Shown here: positions 34,896 to 44,849 of the stretch, piece by piece
Layout: each line of letters opens with the position of its first letter
How positions within the stretch are numbered: position 1 is the stretch's first letter
NCBI RefSeq assembly: GCF_900110955.1
Contig: NZ_FOFR01000006.1
Span: 186,001-250,000, forward strand
Source of the DNA: Lentzea xinjiangensis
Lineage (GTDB): Bacteria; Actinomycetota; Actinomycetes; Mycobacteriales; Pseudonocardiaceae
Length of the DNA stretch: 64,000 nucleotides
Direction: 5' to 3'
Translations under genes and position numbers: made by a program
Notes under the pieces: generated by a model
What the model was told of the DNA's origin: nothing
Databases searched by the model: none
The model's input: only the letters and a program-made list of their open reading frames with translations

Positions 34896-35706
34896 GGGGG
34901 CGGTCGTCGGCGGACTGCTTGGCGGGCCGGTCAGCGATGGGCTGGTCAGTGGCGAGGTGGTCCGCCGTGGGCCGGTCGGTGGCGGGGCGGTCGACAGTGG
35001 GGCTGTCGGCGACCCGCTGGCGAGCGGCGGGCTGGTGGGCGATGGCCTGGTCGGCGACAGGCTGCTCGGTGCCGGGCTGGTCGGCGATGGACTGGTCCGT
35101 GGCGGGGCGGCTGACGGTGTCCAGGTCGGCAGTGCGCTGGTCGGCGACAGGCTGCTCAGTGGTGGGCCGGTCACCGGTGGGCTGGTCCCTGGCGGGGCGG
35201 CTGACGGCACCCTGGTCGGCGGCGGACCGGTCGGCAGAACGCCGGTCAGCGGTGGGACGCCGCACGACCACCGTGCGGGCCACCATGTCCCCGAGCCGCT
35301 GGTTGCGGGGTGTCACGACCATCAGCACGAGGCCGACCAGGCCCAGCAGCAGCCCGTCCACCGACATCAGCAGCCACCGCACGAAGTAGTCCCGCAACGA
35401 CGGCCGGCCGCCGCGCAGCGTGGTGATCCGGATGCCCAGCCACCGCATCGCCGGTGTCGAACCGTCGTGCCGGTGGGGGTACCAGATCTCCATCCACAGC
35501 GTCCCGAGCAACGCCACCGCGATCACCGCGGCCCACGGCAGCACGAAGAACACCTTCGGCGGCAGGCCGAGCTTGATCAGCGGCAACGACAGCAGGAGAC
35601 CCAGCACCAGGCTCAGCACCGCGGCGAGGGTCAGCAGGACGAACTCGATGACGTGCTGCGAGCAGCGGCGGAGGACTATCGATCGGGCACCGGCATCAAA
35701 GGCCAT
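34888..35706 (-). CDS. RDD family membrane protein with repetitive Asp/Pro-rich C-terminal tail
   Basis: A 272-residue protein. Residues 1-150 are an RDD domain: membrane helices around LLTLAAVLSLVLGLLLSLPL, the RWLGIRITTLRGGRPSLRDY segment and a last helix ending LMVVTPRNQRLGDMVARTVVV. The remaining about 120 residues are a degenerate repeat of roughly 10 residues built on ADxxP(A/T)xDxP, strongly charged and disordered. RDD proteins have been linked to ion exchange; the tail is unusual. It is encoded by the minisatellite at 34895-35265. Confidence 0.8.
   Translation of the reverse strand: MAFDAGARSIVLRRCSQHVIEFVLLTLAAVLSLVLGLLLSLPLIKLGLPPKVFFVLPWAAVIAVALLGTLWMEIWYPHRHDGSTPAMRWLGIRITTLRGGRPSLRDYFVRWLLMSVDGLLLGLVGLVLMVVTPRNQRLGDMVARTVVVRRPTADRRSADRSAADQGAVSRPARDQPTGDRPTTEQPVADQRTADLDTVSRPATDQSIADQPGTEQPVADQAIAHQPAARQRVADSPTVDRPATDRPTADHLATDQPIADRPAKQSADDRPLT
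34895..35265. repeat. Degenerate minisatellite coding the RDD-protein tail
   Basis: About 370 bp made of short units around the word GGTCGGCG/GGTCAGTGG-type with GGGCCGGTC, GGGGCGGTC and GGGCTGGTC variants, about 30 bp per unit but imperfect. On the minus strand it stays open in the RDD frame; on the plus strand it also stays open as a Gly/Val/Trp-rich frame, a common effect of such repeats. Confidence 0.75.
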
Positions 35707-35899
35707 TCGGCCATCATGCCGAAAGTCCTGCGCCGGTGGCAGGCGGGTGGCGAGTTCGGCGTGGAAGCCGGGGAAACCGCGGCCGAAACGCGGGAAAGCC
35801 GTGGAAGCCGCGCGAGTGGCGCTCGGCGTTCCGCGGGAACCGTGGAAGACCGCACCCGCGAGGTCGCCCGGTCGAGCGCTCGAACCGCCGCCGGGCCGG

Positions 35900-36298
35900 T
35901 CAGCGGTCGTCGGCGGCCGCGGTCTGGGTGAGCACGGCGACGGTCTCCTCGAGTCCGCGCTGCACCTCGTCACCCTGCGCTTCCCGCACGCTGTGCAGGC
36001 TCACGGTGATGCGCGAGCGGCCCGGCGCCACCTCCTCGACCTGGAGCTCGCCGTGGTAGTCGTCCGGGCCCTCGGCGCCCCACTCGAGCCGCCGCCGTTG
36101 CGCGTCGGGACGCAGCCACGCCTCGCCTTCGACGTGGTGGCCGTGCACCTCGGCCTCCACGTGCACCTGCTCGCCGCCCTCGGGCTCGGCGGTGGTCATC
36201 TGCGGGAAGTAGCGGGGCAGGTTCCTGGGCTCGGCCAGGAAGCCGAACAACGTGTCGGCCGGGATGTCGGCCTCTGCCGTGTGCGTGTAGGTCGCCAT
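35900..36298 (-). CDS. SRPBCC (START-like) family protein
   Basis: A 132-residue helix-grip protein. YTHTAEADIPADTLFGFLAEPRNLPRYFPQM at the N-terminus, a central beta meander (EWGAEGPDDYHGELQVEE) and a long C-terminal helix (EVQRGLEETVAVLTQTAA) are the polyketide-cyclase/START pattern. It likely binds a hydrophobic ligand. The 193 bp between it and the RDD gene hold nothing recognisable. Starts at ATG 36298. Confidence 0.82.
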   Translation of the reverse strand: MATYTHTAEADIPADTLFGFLAEPRNLPRYFPQMTTAEPEGGEQVHVEAEVHGHHVEGEAWLRPDAQRRRLEWGAEGPDDYHGELQVEEVAPGRSRITVSLHSVREAQGDEVQRGLEETVAVLTQTAAADDR

Positions 36299-36340
36299 GG
36301 CGGTCGGGGTACCCAGCGCCCGGCGACCTCATCCGCGCGT

Positions 36341-37379
<1,039 letters not shown>

Positions 37380-37391
37380 TCCCCCCGCGGG

Positions 37392-37433
37392 CGATCCCAC
37401 CCGTGGAGCCGGCCGGCTCCACGGGTGGGATCG
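37392..37433. terminator. Perfect 42-bp palindrome downstream of the DUF4394 gene
   Basis: Each 21-bp arm pairs perfectly with the other around GCCGG/CCGGC (centre at 37412/37413). It lies 13 bp after the stop at 37379 and would form a very strong hairpin; no U-tract follows, as is common in high-GC actinomycetes. The rest of 37434-37681 holds no gene; it is locally AT-richer (around 37495-37560) and probably carries the promoter of the next gene. Confidence 0.8.
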
Positions 37434-37681
37434 TGCCGACAGCGGTGGTGGCGCGGCATCAGCTTCCCGGATGGGCACTTCGGCGGCGTTCAGGTGAAAC
37501 TCCATTCGCGACCGATGTGGAATCGTTGCCGAGTCACATGTTCCCGCCGAACCGCATTGGTCTGATGAGGCAGACATCCCACGCACGCGGGTGAGGACGT
37601 GGAAGGGGCTCAGGACACGTCCTTACCGTCTTCGCATCGGTTCCCGGACCGACTCCCACCACCGCTGAAGGGATTCTGCTC

Positions 37682-40009
37682 GTGCGAAGACGTTGGCCGG
37701 CAATGGCGCTCGCGTCCGTGCTCGCGGGCAGCGCGCTCACCGCCGCCGCCCCCGTGGCCGCCCAGCCACCCGCTTCCACGCTCACCAAGTCCGTGCAAGG
37801 CGTGTCCGATCCCGCCGCCCACGGAGACACCGCCACCTGGGTCGTGTCCTACGCGAACGGCGCTCCCGGCGCCGCCACCATCACCGACACCGTCGGCGCG
37901 GGACAGACCTACGTGCCGGGCTCGTTGCAGGTGCCGCCGGGCTGGACCCGTTCGGAAGGCAGCCCCCTCAGCGCGACGAACCCCAACGTGCGCAACGGTG
38001 GAACCGCCCTGTCCGGCTTCCTCACGCCACCGGTCCAGGCCAGCGCGAGTTCCACCGGCGGCGACGGGTTCACCCCGATCCTGCACCGCACGCCCGACGG
38101 CCGCCTCCAGGCGTGGAACGTCTACCACCACGTGGCCGCCGCCGACCCGAAGCTGGTGTGCACCGACCTCACGACCGGCGCGCTGTGCGCGGGCGGCCCG
38201 TGGCCGAAACCGCTCAACACGACACCCGGCGCGTTCGGCACGGGCAGCACCGGCGACATCGCGAGCCCCCTCGAACCGCAGTACGTCCGCGACCCTGCGA
38301 ACGCCGCCCGCGTGTACTACTCGGCCACCACGGCGACCTCGATCGGCGTCGGGTGCCTCGACCTCGCCGCGCCCGGCAACTGCGGGTACTGGCCGCTGAT
38401 GACCCGCACCGGGCAGACGTTCGAGATGGCGGGCCTCGTCCGCAACGGCGGAGACCTCTACGGCGTGGCGACCTCCGGGCACGTGGTGTGCTGGACGATC
38501 GCCACGCAGAGCCCGTGCGCGGGCCAGCCGTACGCGCCGATCGTGCCGTTGTCCAACAGCGGGGGCTACTACCTCGGAGCGCTGGCGGTCGCCGCCGGCA
38601 AGGTGTTCGCGTCGTCGTCGCTGCCGCCGGGCACCGGCACCCCGGTGCTCGGCTGCTTCGACCCGGCGACCACGGGCGCGTGCGCCGGCTGGGCCTCCCC
38701 GAAGGCGGTCGGGCCGTTCGGCAACTACACCTACAACGCCTACACGGCCTACAGCACAACGGGTGCGGAGACCGGTGTGTGCTCCAGCACGACCGGCGGC
38801 CTGAACGTCACCACCTGCTACACGATCGACGGTGCGTCCCTGCCCAGCCCGCCGGGCCCCGCCGGGCTGGAAGGCGGCGTCCTCGTGTTCACCCCGGAGG
38901 TGGTGCGCACCGGTGACCGCGTGCGCAGCTACTTCGGCATCTGGGGTGGCCCGTACGAGGGTGCCTCGGTGTGCCACGACTGGAGCACGGGAACGTTGTG
39001 TGCCGGACTCCCGGCGCGCATCACCCACCCCAACGTCAACAACGGCCAGACGAGAGATTACGGCTACGCCTACGACGTCCCCACCGGCTGCCTGATCGGC
39101 CTGGGCGACAGCGGTGTGCTGTTCTCGATGGATCCTGACACGGGGGCGTCGCCCTGCGTGCGCAGCGGCGCCTCCGTGTCGCTCACCCCGTCGCAGTTCT
39201 ACTGCGACGGCAAACCGCACGCGGTGACCTACACCAAGGCGCGGCTCACCGGTGTGACACCGGCGAACGTGAACTTCGGCGCGTCCCGCGCGCAGGTCGT
39301 CGACCAGGGTGGGAACCCCGTCGCCACACCGGGTTTCGCCCCGGACGGCACGATCGACCTGAGCGGTGTCTCCGCCACCTCGCTGACCGTCACGGCGTCG
39401 CTCGTGTTGAACAACGCGGCCGACTTCGGCGGCGGCAACCAGCCGTCGCTGGTCGTGGAGTTCACCGGGGACGCGCCGCAGATGTGCTTCCGCACCACCA
39501 TCTCCGCGGAGTGCGCGGTCACGTCGGTCGCCAACACCGCGGGCGGTACCGACGTGACGGGCAGCTTCACGTCCAACACCGTGACACGGCAGGTGGCGCC
39601 CGGTGCCGGATGCATGCCGAATGTGGTGGTGAACAAGGAGATCTGCGGCTCGCACACACCGTCGCACTGCAAAGCGGGCGGCGCCGGGCCGTGGGTGAAG
39701 GAGGCGCCGGTGGGAGTCCTCGGGTTGCTGCACGCGACCGCGTACTGGCGGGTCACCGTGACCAACAACGGCCCGATCCCGATCGCTGACGCGCATGTGG
39801 TCGACGACGTGGAACCCGCCTGCCAGACCGGCCCGTTCACGCTGCAACCGGGGGAGTCGAAGCAGGTGCACTGCTCCACGTACGCGTTGCTGTCGCTGTT
39901 CCCCTTGACCAACAAGGCGAAGGCGAAGTACACGCCGGTGAACGGCGGCCGGCTCTACAGCGACTGGTCCGCCGCCAAGGCGTGCTCGCTGCTGTGCGTG
40001 CTGAACTGA
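37682..40009 (+). CDS. Large secreted protein with DUF11-like domains
   Basis: A 775-residue exported protein with a Sec signal peptide (residues about 1-27, ending PVAA/QPP). Residues about 30-80 form a DUF11-like unit (LTKSVQGVSDPAAHGDTATWVVSYAN), and the C-terminal third has a second Ig-like DUF11 element (ATAYWRVTVTNNGPIPIADAHVVDDV). The middle is Cys- and Gly-rich, with repeated short blocks of the kind VYYSATTATSIGVGCLDLA, perhaps a propeller. There is no sortase motif or membrane anchor, so it is likely released or loosely wall-bound. It starts at GTG 37682 behind GAAGGGA. Function unknown. Confidence 0.75.
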   Translation: MRRRWPAMALASVLAGSALTAAAPVAAQPPASTLTKSVQGVSDPAAHGDTATWVVSYANGAPGAATITDTVGAGQTYVPGSLQVPPGWTRSEGSPLSATNPNVRNGGTALSGFLTPPVQASASSTGGDGFTPILHRTPDGRLQAWNVYHHVAAADPKLVCTDLTTGALCAGGPWPKPLNTTPGAFGTGSTGDIASPLEPQYVRDPANAARVYYSATTATSIGVGCLDLAAPGNCGYWPLMTRTGQTFEMAGLVRNGGDLYGVATSGHVVCWTIATQSPCAGQPYAPIVPLSNSGGYYLGALAVAAGKVFASSSLPPGTGTPVLGCFDPATTGACAGWASPKAVGPFGNYTYNAYTAYSTTGAETGVCSSTTGGLNVTTCYTIDGASLPSPPGPAGLEGGVLVFTPEVVRTGDRVRSYFGIWGGPYEGASVCHDWSTGTLCAGLPARITHPNVNNGQTRDYGYAYDVPTGCLIGLGDSGVLFSMDPDTGASPCVRSGASVSLTPSQFYCDGKPHAVTYTKARLTGVTPANVNFGASRAQVVDQGGNPVATPGFAPDGTIDLSGVSATSLTVTASLVLNNAADFGGGNQPSLVVEFTGDAPQMCFRTTISAECAVTSVANTAGGTDVTGSFTSNTVTRQVAPGAGCMPNVVVNKEICGSHTPSHCKAGGAGPWVKEAPVGVLGLLHATAYWRVTVTNNGPIPIADAHVVDDVEPACQTGPFTLQPGESKQVHCSTYALLSLFPLTNKAKAKYTPVNGGRLYSDWSAAKACSLLCVLN

Positions 40010-40017
40010 CCTGAGTG

Positions 40018-40063
40018 GACTCGGCGCGGCCGACCGGATGATCCGGACCAGTCGCGCCGAGTC
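40018..40063. terminator. Bidirectional terminator hairpin
   Basis: Perfect 11-bp arms GACTCGGCGCG (40018-40028) and CGCGCCGAGTC (40053-40063) enclose a second small palindrome CCGGATGATCCGG. It lies between the convergent ends of the secreted protein gene (stop 40009) and the DUF3592 remnant (stop 40062) and could stop transcription from both sides. Confidence 0.75.
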
Positions 40064-40475
40064 ATCCTGGACGCCAGGGCACCCAGGCCAGGAGGTTCAC
40101 GAAGATCCCGCCGAGGACCAGGAAGCCGAGCACGCCGCCGGCCACCGAGTGCGCCTGGTCGTTGTCGGCCAGGGCGGCGACGACCCGGCCGTTCTCCAGG
40201 TCGTAGCGCACGGTCACCCGCTCACCCCAGGTGCCGGGCCGGCCCGTTCTCCGACAAGGTCGTGACCTGCCTCGTCCCGTCCGGCAGCGGGTAGGCGACC
40301 TCGACCGAGACGCTCCTGCCCGACCTCAGCCGTTGCTGCACCGCCCCCTCGGCACTGGCCCAGGACCTCTGCTCGGCCGACGACCGGAGCACGACCGCCG
40401 GCCCCGCTGCCGCGGCCACCAGCGCGATCCCGGCGACGACCCGGTCGTCCGCGACTTCAGCGATTTCGCCACCAC
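40062..40475 (-). pseudogene. Frameshifted DUF3592-like membrane protein gene
   Basis: One frame encodes RVVAGIALVAAAAGPAVVL, then SVSVEVAYPLPDGTRQVTTL and runs into a stop at about 40222. A second frame takes over with GERVTVRYDLENGRV and a C-terminal helix (AGGVLGFLVLGGIFVNLLAW), ending at 40062. Together they make the usual DUF3592 layout (helix, extracellular beta domain, helix). The shift lies within the GGGCCGGCCCGG run near 40230-40245. No clear start codon is visible at the N-terminal end either. Real decay or a homopolymer/GC sequencing error cannot be told apart here. Confidence 0.6.
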
Positions 40476-40577
40476 GCCTCCTCCACCCCCGACATCGTCC
40501 GGTGGCGACCGGACGTGCCAGGCGATGTGAGACGTCGTGGCGCGAGCACCGGCCGGACGCTCGCTACCGTACGAAGC

Positions 40578-43256
40578 ATGCGTACGCGCGGATCACTCCT
40601 CGGAAGGCAGCACGAGATCCGCCGCATCGACCAGCTCACCGGTGCGGCGCGGGCCGGTCAGGGCGGCGCGCTGGTCCTGCGCGGTGAGGCGGGCATCGGC
40701 AAGAGCGCGTTGCTGGACCACGCCCGCCGGTCCGCGGCCGGGTTCGTGGTCGCCGAGGCGTCCGGGTCGCAGTACGAGGCGGAGCTGCCGTTCGCCGCGC
40801 TGCACCAGCTCTGCCGGCCGGTGCTGCGGCACCTCGACGAGCTGCCCGCCGCGCACCGCGACGCCCTCAAGGTCGCGTTCGGGCTCGTCACCGGCACGCC
40901 GGACGTGTTCCGCATCGGTCTCGCGGCCCTCGGCCTGCTCGCGGCGGCGGCAGGGGAGCGGCCGCTGCTGTGCCTGGTCGACGACGCCCAGTGGCTCGAC
41001 GTGGAGTCGTCGAGGGCGTTGATGTTCCTGGCGCGCAGGATCGGCGGCGAGCCCGTCGCCGTGCTGTTCGGGGTCCGGCTGCCGTCCCCGCCGGGTGAGC
41101 TGGACGACGTGCCGGGCCTGACCGTCGGAGGGCTGAGCGACACCGACGCCAGGGCGTTGCTCGCCGCGCAGAGCCACGAGGCGCTCGACGAGCAGGTCCG
41201 CGACCGGATCGTCGCCGAGGCCCGCGGGAACCCGCTGGCGCTGCTGGCACTGCCGAGGGCGGGCGGTTTCGCCCCGCCGGACACGTCCCCGGTGCCGTCG
41301 AGGGTCGAGCGCGGGTTCGCGGCGGCGCTCGCCGGGCTGCCCGCGCAGGCCCGGCTGCTGCTGACGATCGCGAGCGCCGACCCGACCGGCGACCCCGCGC
41401 TGCTGTGGCCAGCCGCCCGCCGGCTGGAGATCGACCTGCCGGCCGCGACCGCGGTCGCGAGCGCCACCGGCCTGGTCGAGTTCGGCACCCGCGTCCGGTT
41501 CTTCCACCCGCTCGCCCGCACCGCCGCCTACCAGGCGGCCGGGGTGGGCGAACGCCGGCTCGCCCACCGGGTGCTCGCCGAGGTCACCGACCCGGTCGTG
41601 GACCCGGACCGGCGGGCATGGCACCGCGCCCAGGCGGGCGCGGGCCCGGACGACGACGTGGCGGCCGAGCTCGAGCGGTCGGCGTCCAGGGCCAGGGCCC
41701 GGGGCGGCGTGGTGGCCGCGGCGGCCTTCCTCGAACGCGCGGCCGAGCTGTCGCTCGACCCCGCCAAGCGCGTGGGCCGGGTGCTCGCGGCGGCGCGGGC
41801 CCAGCTCGACGCGGGCGCCGCCGACCGGGCCGCGGAACTGCTCGCGGACGTCGACGGCGCCGGTCTGGACGAGGTCCGGCGCGCCGAGGCCGACCTGCTG
41901 CGGGGCCAGGTCGCGTTCGTGCGGGCGGGTGACGGCGACGGCCCGGAGTTCATGCTGCGCGCGGCGGACCGGCTCGCGCCGCTGCACCCGGAGCGCGCCC
42001 GCGAGTGCTACCTCGACGCGCTCGAGATGAGCCTGCTCGTCGGCCGGGCGAGCGGAATGATGGACAAGGTGCTGAGCGCCGCGCGGTCGTCGCCCGCGCC
42101 GCACGACCCCGACGTCCTGGACGCGCTGGCCGTGCTGACGACGCAGGGGCACCGCGCCGCCGTCCCGTTGCTCAGGAACGCCCTCGACGGCGCCGACGGC
42201 GCGCTGTGGACCCGGCGTCCCGCGCTCGCGGTCACGCTCGCGGCGGAGCTGTGGGACGTGCGGACCCACGCGGCGATCACCGAGTGGCTCGTGAAGAACG
42301 GTCGTGAGTCGGGATCACCCCTGGTGCTGCGCCTGGGTCTCGCGCAGGCCGCGTCGTTCGCCGCGCTGTCCGGCGACCTCGACCGCGCGATGGCCGCGAT
42401 CGCCGAGGACGACGCGATCGCCGACGCGACCGGTGGGCCTCCGGTCATGTACCACCGGTTGCAGCTGGCGGCGATGCGCGGCCGCCGGCACGAGGCCCTG
42501 GAACTGTTCGAGGAGGCCACGGCGGCGGCCACGCGAGGCGCGGGGCACCTGGTCGCCAACGTCCACTGGGCGGCCGCGGTGCTGCACAACGGTCTGGGCG
42601 ACCACCCGGCCGCGCTGGCCGCCGCCCGGCGGGCCGTGGGGCTCGGCGACCTCTTCCTCGCCGGGTTCAGCCTCCCCGAACTGGTGGAGGCCGCGGTGCG
42701 GTGCGGTGCGCACGACGACGCCGTCGCCGCGCTGGATTCGCTGACCGAACGAACCGAAGCGGCCGGCACCGCGGCGGGCCTGGGCATCGCCGCCTACGCG
42801 CGCGCACTGGTCACCGGCGACGAGGACGACTACCGGGAGGCGGTCGACCGCTTGGCGGACAGCCCGCTGCTCCCGTACCGGGCCAGGGCGCACCTGCTGT
42901 ACGGGCAGTGGCTGCGCCGCGCGGGCCGCCGGCGGGACTGCCGCCCGCACCTGCGCACCGCCCACGACCTGTTCGCGGGCGCCGGGCTCGAGGCCTTCGC
43001 CGGGCGGGCCGCGGACGAGCTGCGCGCCACCGGCGAGACGGCCCGCGGGCGGTCCGCGCACACCCGCGACCAGCTCACCATGCAGGAGCTGCACATCGCG
43101 CGCCTGGTCGCCACCGGCGCGACGTCCGCCGAGGTGGCGGCCCGGCTGTTCCTCAGCCCGCGCACCGTCGACGCCCACCTGCGCAACGTCTTCCGCAAGC
43201 TCGGCATCACCTCCCGCCGGCAGCTCAGGGACCTGCCGGACCTCGGATCTACGTAG
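40578..43256 (+). CDS. LuxR-family (LAL-type) ATPase regulator
   Basis: An 892-residue STAND-type transcriptional regulator. Walker A is LRGEAGIGKSALLDHARR at about residues 32-49, Walker B LLCLVDDAQWLD at about 130. A long alpha-helical TPR-like sensor region follows, and the C-terminal LuxR helix-turn-helix is LTMQELHIARLVATGATSAEVAARLFLSPRTVDAHLRNVFRKLG. LAL proteins usually switch on nearby catabolic or secondary-metabolite genes. TACCGT at 40565-40570 places transcription start near ATG 40578, so the mRNA may be leaderless. The downstream multicopper oxidase (45 bp) is a possible target. Confidence 0.9.
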   Translation: MRTRGSLLGRQHEIRRIDQLTGAARAGQGGALVLRGEAGIGKSALLDHARRSAAGFVVAEASGSQYEAELPFAALHQLCRPVLRHLDELPAAHRDALKVAFGLVTGTPDVFRIGLAALGLLAAAAGERPLLCLVDDAQWLDVESSRALMFLARRIGGEPVAVLFGVRLPSPPGELDDVPGLTVGGLSDTDARALLAAQSHEALDEQVRDRIVAEARGNPLALLALPRAGGFAPPDTSPVPSRVERGFAAALAGLPAQARLLLTIASADPTGDPALLWPAARRLEIDLPAATAVASATGLVEFGTRVRFFHPLARTAAYQAAGVGERRLAHRVLAEVTDPVVDPDRRAWHRAQAGAGPDDDVAAELERSASRARARGGVVAAAAFLERAAELSLDPAKRVGRVLAAARAQLDAGAADRAAELLADVDGAGLDEVRRAEADLLRGQVAFVRAGDGDGPEFMLRAADRLAPLHPERARECYLDALEMSLLVGRASGMMDKVLSAARSSPAPHDPDVLDALAVLTTQGHRAAVPLLRNALDGADGALWTRRPALAVTLAAELWDVRTHAAITEWLVKNGRESGSPLVLRLGLAQAASFAALSGDLDRAMAAIAEDDAIADATGGPPVMYHRLQLAAMRGRRHEALELFEEATAAATRGAGHLVANVHWAAAVLHNGLGDHPAALAAARRAVGLGDLFLAGFSLPELVEAAVRCGAHDDAVAALDSLTERTEAAGTAAGLGIAAYARALVTGDEDDYREAVDRLADSPLLPYRARAHLLYGQWLRRAGRRRDCRPHLRTAHDLFAGAGLEAFAGRAADELRATGETARGRSAHTRDQLTMQELHIARLVATGATSAEVAARLFLSPRTVDAHLRNVFRKLGITSRRQLRDLPDLGST

Positions 43257-43301
43257 TTCTCGCCGACGCGACGGCACCGCCCGCCGCGGGACGGTCGTCC
43301 C

Positions 43302-44804
43302 ATGAGACGTCGCACGGTTCTGAAGGCCCTCGGCTGGGGCATCGGGGGTGCCGCCGCCCTCGGCGGCGGTGGCTTCGGCGCCTACTGGCTCGCCGCGAAG
43401 CGGGACACCGTCGGGAAAATCGCCTTCGACCGCGCGCTGCCGATCCCCGCGCTGGCCACGCCGGGGACCGGTGCGGCCGGAGCGAAGGTCTTCACGCTCG
43501 GCCTCCAGCCGGGCGAGACCCGGTTCAAGGACGGCCCGGCGACCAGGACGTGGGGCGTGAACGGCACCTACCTGGGTCCGACGATCCGCGCCCGCCGCGG
43601 CGACCTGGTCGAGTGCGCCGTGCGCAACGGCCTGGACCGGGAGACCTCGCTGCACTGGCACGGGATGCGCCTGCCAGCGGCCATGGACGGCGGTCCACAC
43701 CAGACGGTGCGGCCCGGCGAGACCTGGGCGCCGAAGTGGACGGTCGACCAGCCCGCCGCGACGCTCTGGTACCACCCGCACGTGCACGGCGCCACCGGCG
43801 ACCACACCTACCGCGGCCTGACCGGGCTGTTCATCGTGGACGACGACGCCACCGACGCGCTGAACCTGCCGTCCCGGTACGGCGTCGACGACATCCCGCT
43901 GATCGTGCAGGACCGCGCGTTCGACGGCGCCAACCAGTTCGAGCAGCCGGTCCCGCTCGGCGGCTCGCTGGGCGTGATCGGCGACGAGATCGTCATCAAC
44001 GGCGCCATCGGACCGTACTTCGACGTCACCACAAGACTTGTGCGGCTACGGCTGCTCAACGGCTCCAACGCGCGCATGTACAACTTCGGCTTCTCCGACG
44101 ACCGCCGCTTCGCGCTCGTCGCCACGGACGGCGGCCTGCTCGCCACGCCGTGGGAGACCGATCGCCTCTCCCTCTCACCGGGCGAACGGGCCGAGGTCGT
44201 GGTGGCGTTCACGGCGGGGGAGCGGGTCGAGCTGCGGTCCTACCCGTCGGCGAACGGCGGCGCCCTGGGCCGGCTCGACGGCTTCGACGACCGCTTCGAC
44301 CTCTGCCAGTTCCGCGCCGCCGGTGCGCTGTCCGACGACACAGAGCTGCCCGCGGTGCTCGGTGCCGCACCGGACCTCGCCGGTCAGCCGGTCGCGCGGG
44401 AACGGACCTTCGCGCTGGCGTCCGACCGGATCAACGGTCAGGCGATGGCCATGGACCGCATCGACTTCGGCGTCCGCGAGGGCACCGTCGAGGTGTGGGA
44501 GGTGACCAACGACAACGGCTTCCTGCACAACTTCCACGTCCACGACGTCCAGTTCCAGGTCCTGGCGGTCGACGGCGGACCGCCGGAGCCCCCTCTGCGT
44601 GGCTGGAAGGACACCGTCCTGCTGGTCCAGGGCAAGCGCTACCGGCTCGCGATGCGCTTCAGCGGCCACACGGACCCGAACACGCCGTACATGTACCACT
44701 GCCACCTGTTGCAGCACGAGGACGACGGGATGATGGGCCAGTTCGTCGTGCTGGGCGAGGGAGAAGAGGTCGGTGCCGTCGGACGGAAACACCACCACTC
44801 CTGA
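43302..44804 (+). CDS. Exported multicopper oxidase
   Basis: A 500-residue three-cupredoxin oxidase with a twin-arginine-like signal (RRRTVLKALGWGIGGAAALGGGGFG). All copper motifs are present: LHWHGMR, WYHPHVHGAT, NFHVHDVQF and YHCHLLQHEDDGMMG, giving the type 1 and trinuclear centres. The layout is like CueO/CotA/bilirubin-oxidase enzymes that oxidise phenols, bilirubin-like compounds or metal ions outside the cell. It starts at ATG 43302, 45 bp after the LAL regulator, and is followed by a cyclase-family hydrolase 45 bp later. Confidence 0.92.
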   Translation: MRRRTVLKALGWGIGGAAALGGGGFGAYWLAAKRDTVGKIAFDRALPIPALATPGTGAAGAKVFTLGLQPGETRFKDGPATRTWGVNGTYLGPTIRARRGDLVECAVRNGLDRETSLHWHGMRLPAAMDGGPHQTVRPGETWAPKWTVDQPAATLWYHPHVHGATGDHTYRGLTGLFIVDDDATDALNLPSRYGVDDIPLIVQDRAFDGANQFEQPVPLGGSLGVIGDEIVINGAIGPYFDVTTRLVRLRLLNGSNARMYNFGFSDDRRFALVATDGGLLATPWETDRLSLSPGERAEVVVAFTAGERVELRSYPSANGGALGRLDGFDDRFDLCQFRAAGALSDDTELPAVLGAAPDLAGQPVARERTFALASDRINGQAMAMDRIDFGVREGTVEVWEVTNDNGFLHNFHVHDVQFQVLAVDGGPPEPPLRGWKDTVLLVQGKRYRLAMRFSGHTDPNTPYMYHCHLLQHEDDGMMGQFVVLGEGEEVGAVGRKHHHS

Positions 44805-44849
44805 GCGCGGGGACAAGCCGAACAGATCACCGAGAGGACGCACGACCAC

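Noticed and set aside
34871..35389. Gly/Val/Trp-rich plus-strand gene across the minisatellite.
   Set aside because: It is the reverse of the RDD tail repeat; no start site or domain, and the minus-strand frame continues from a real RDD domain.
37392..37433. Perfect 42-bp palindrome as a possible replication or recombination site.
   Set aside because: Its place 13 bp after a stop codon and similarity to the other strong hairpins at gene ends make a terminator far more likely.
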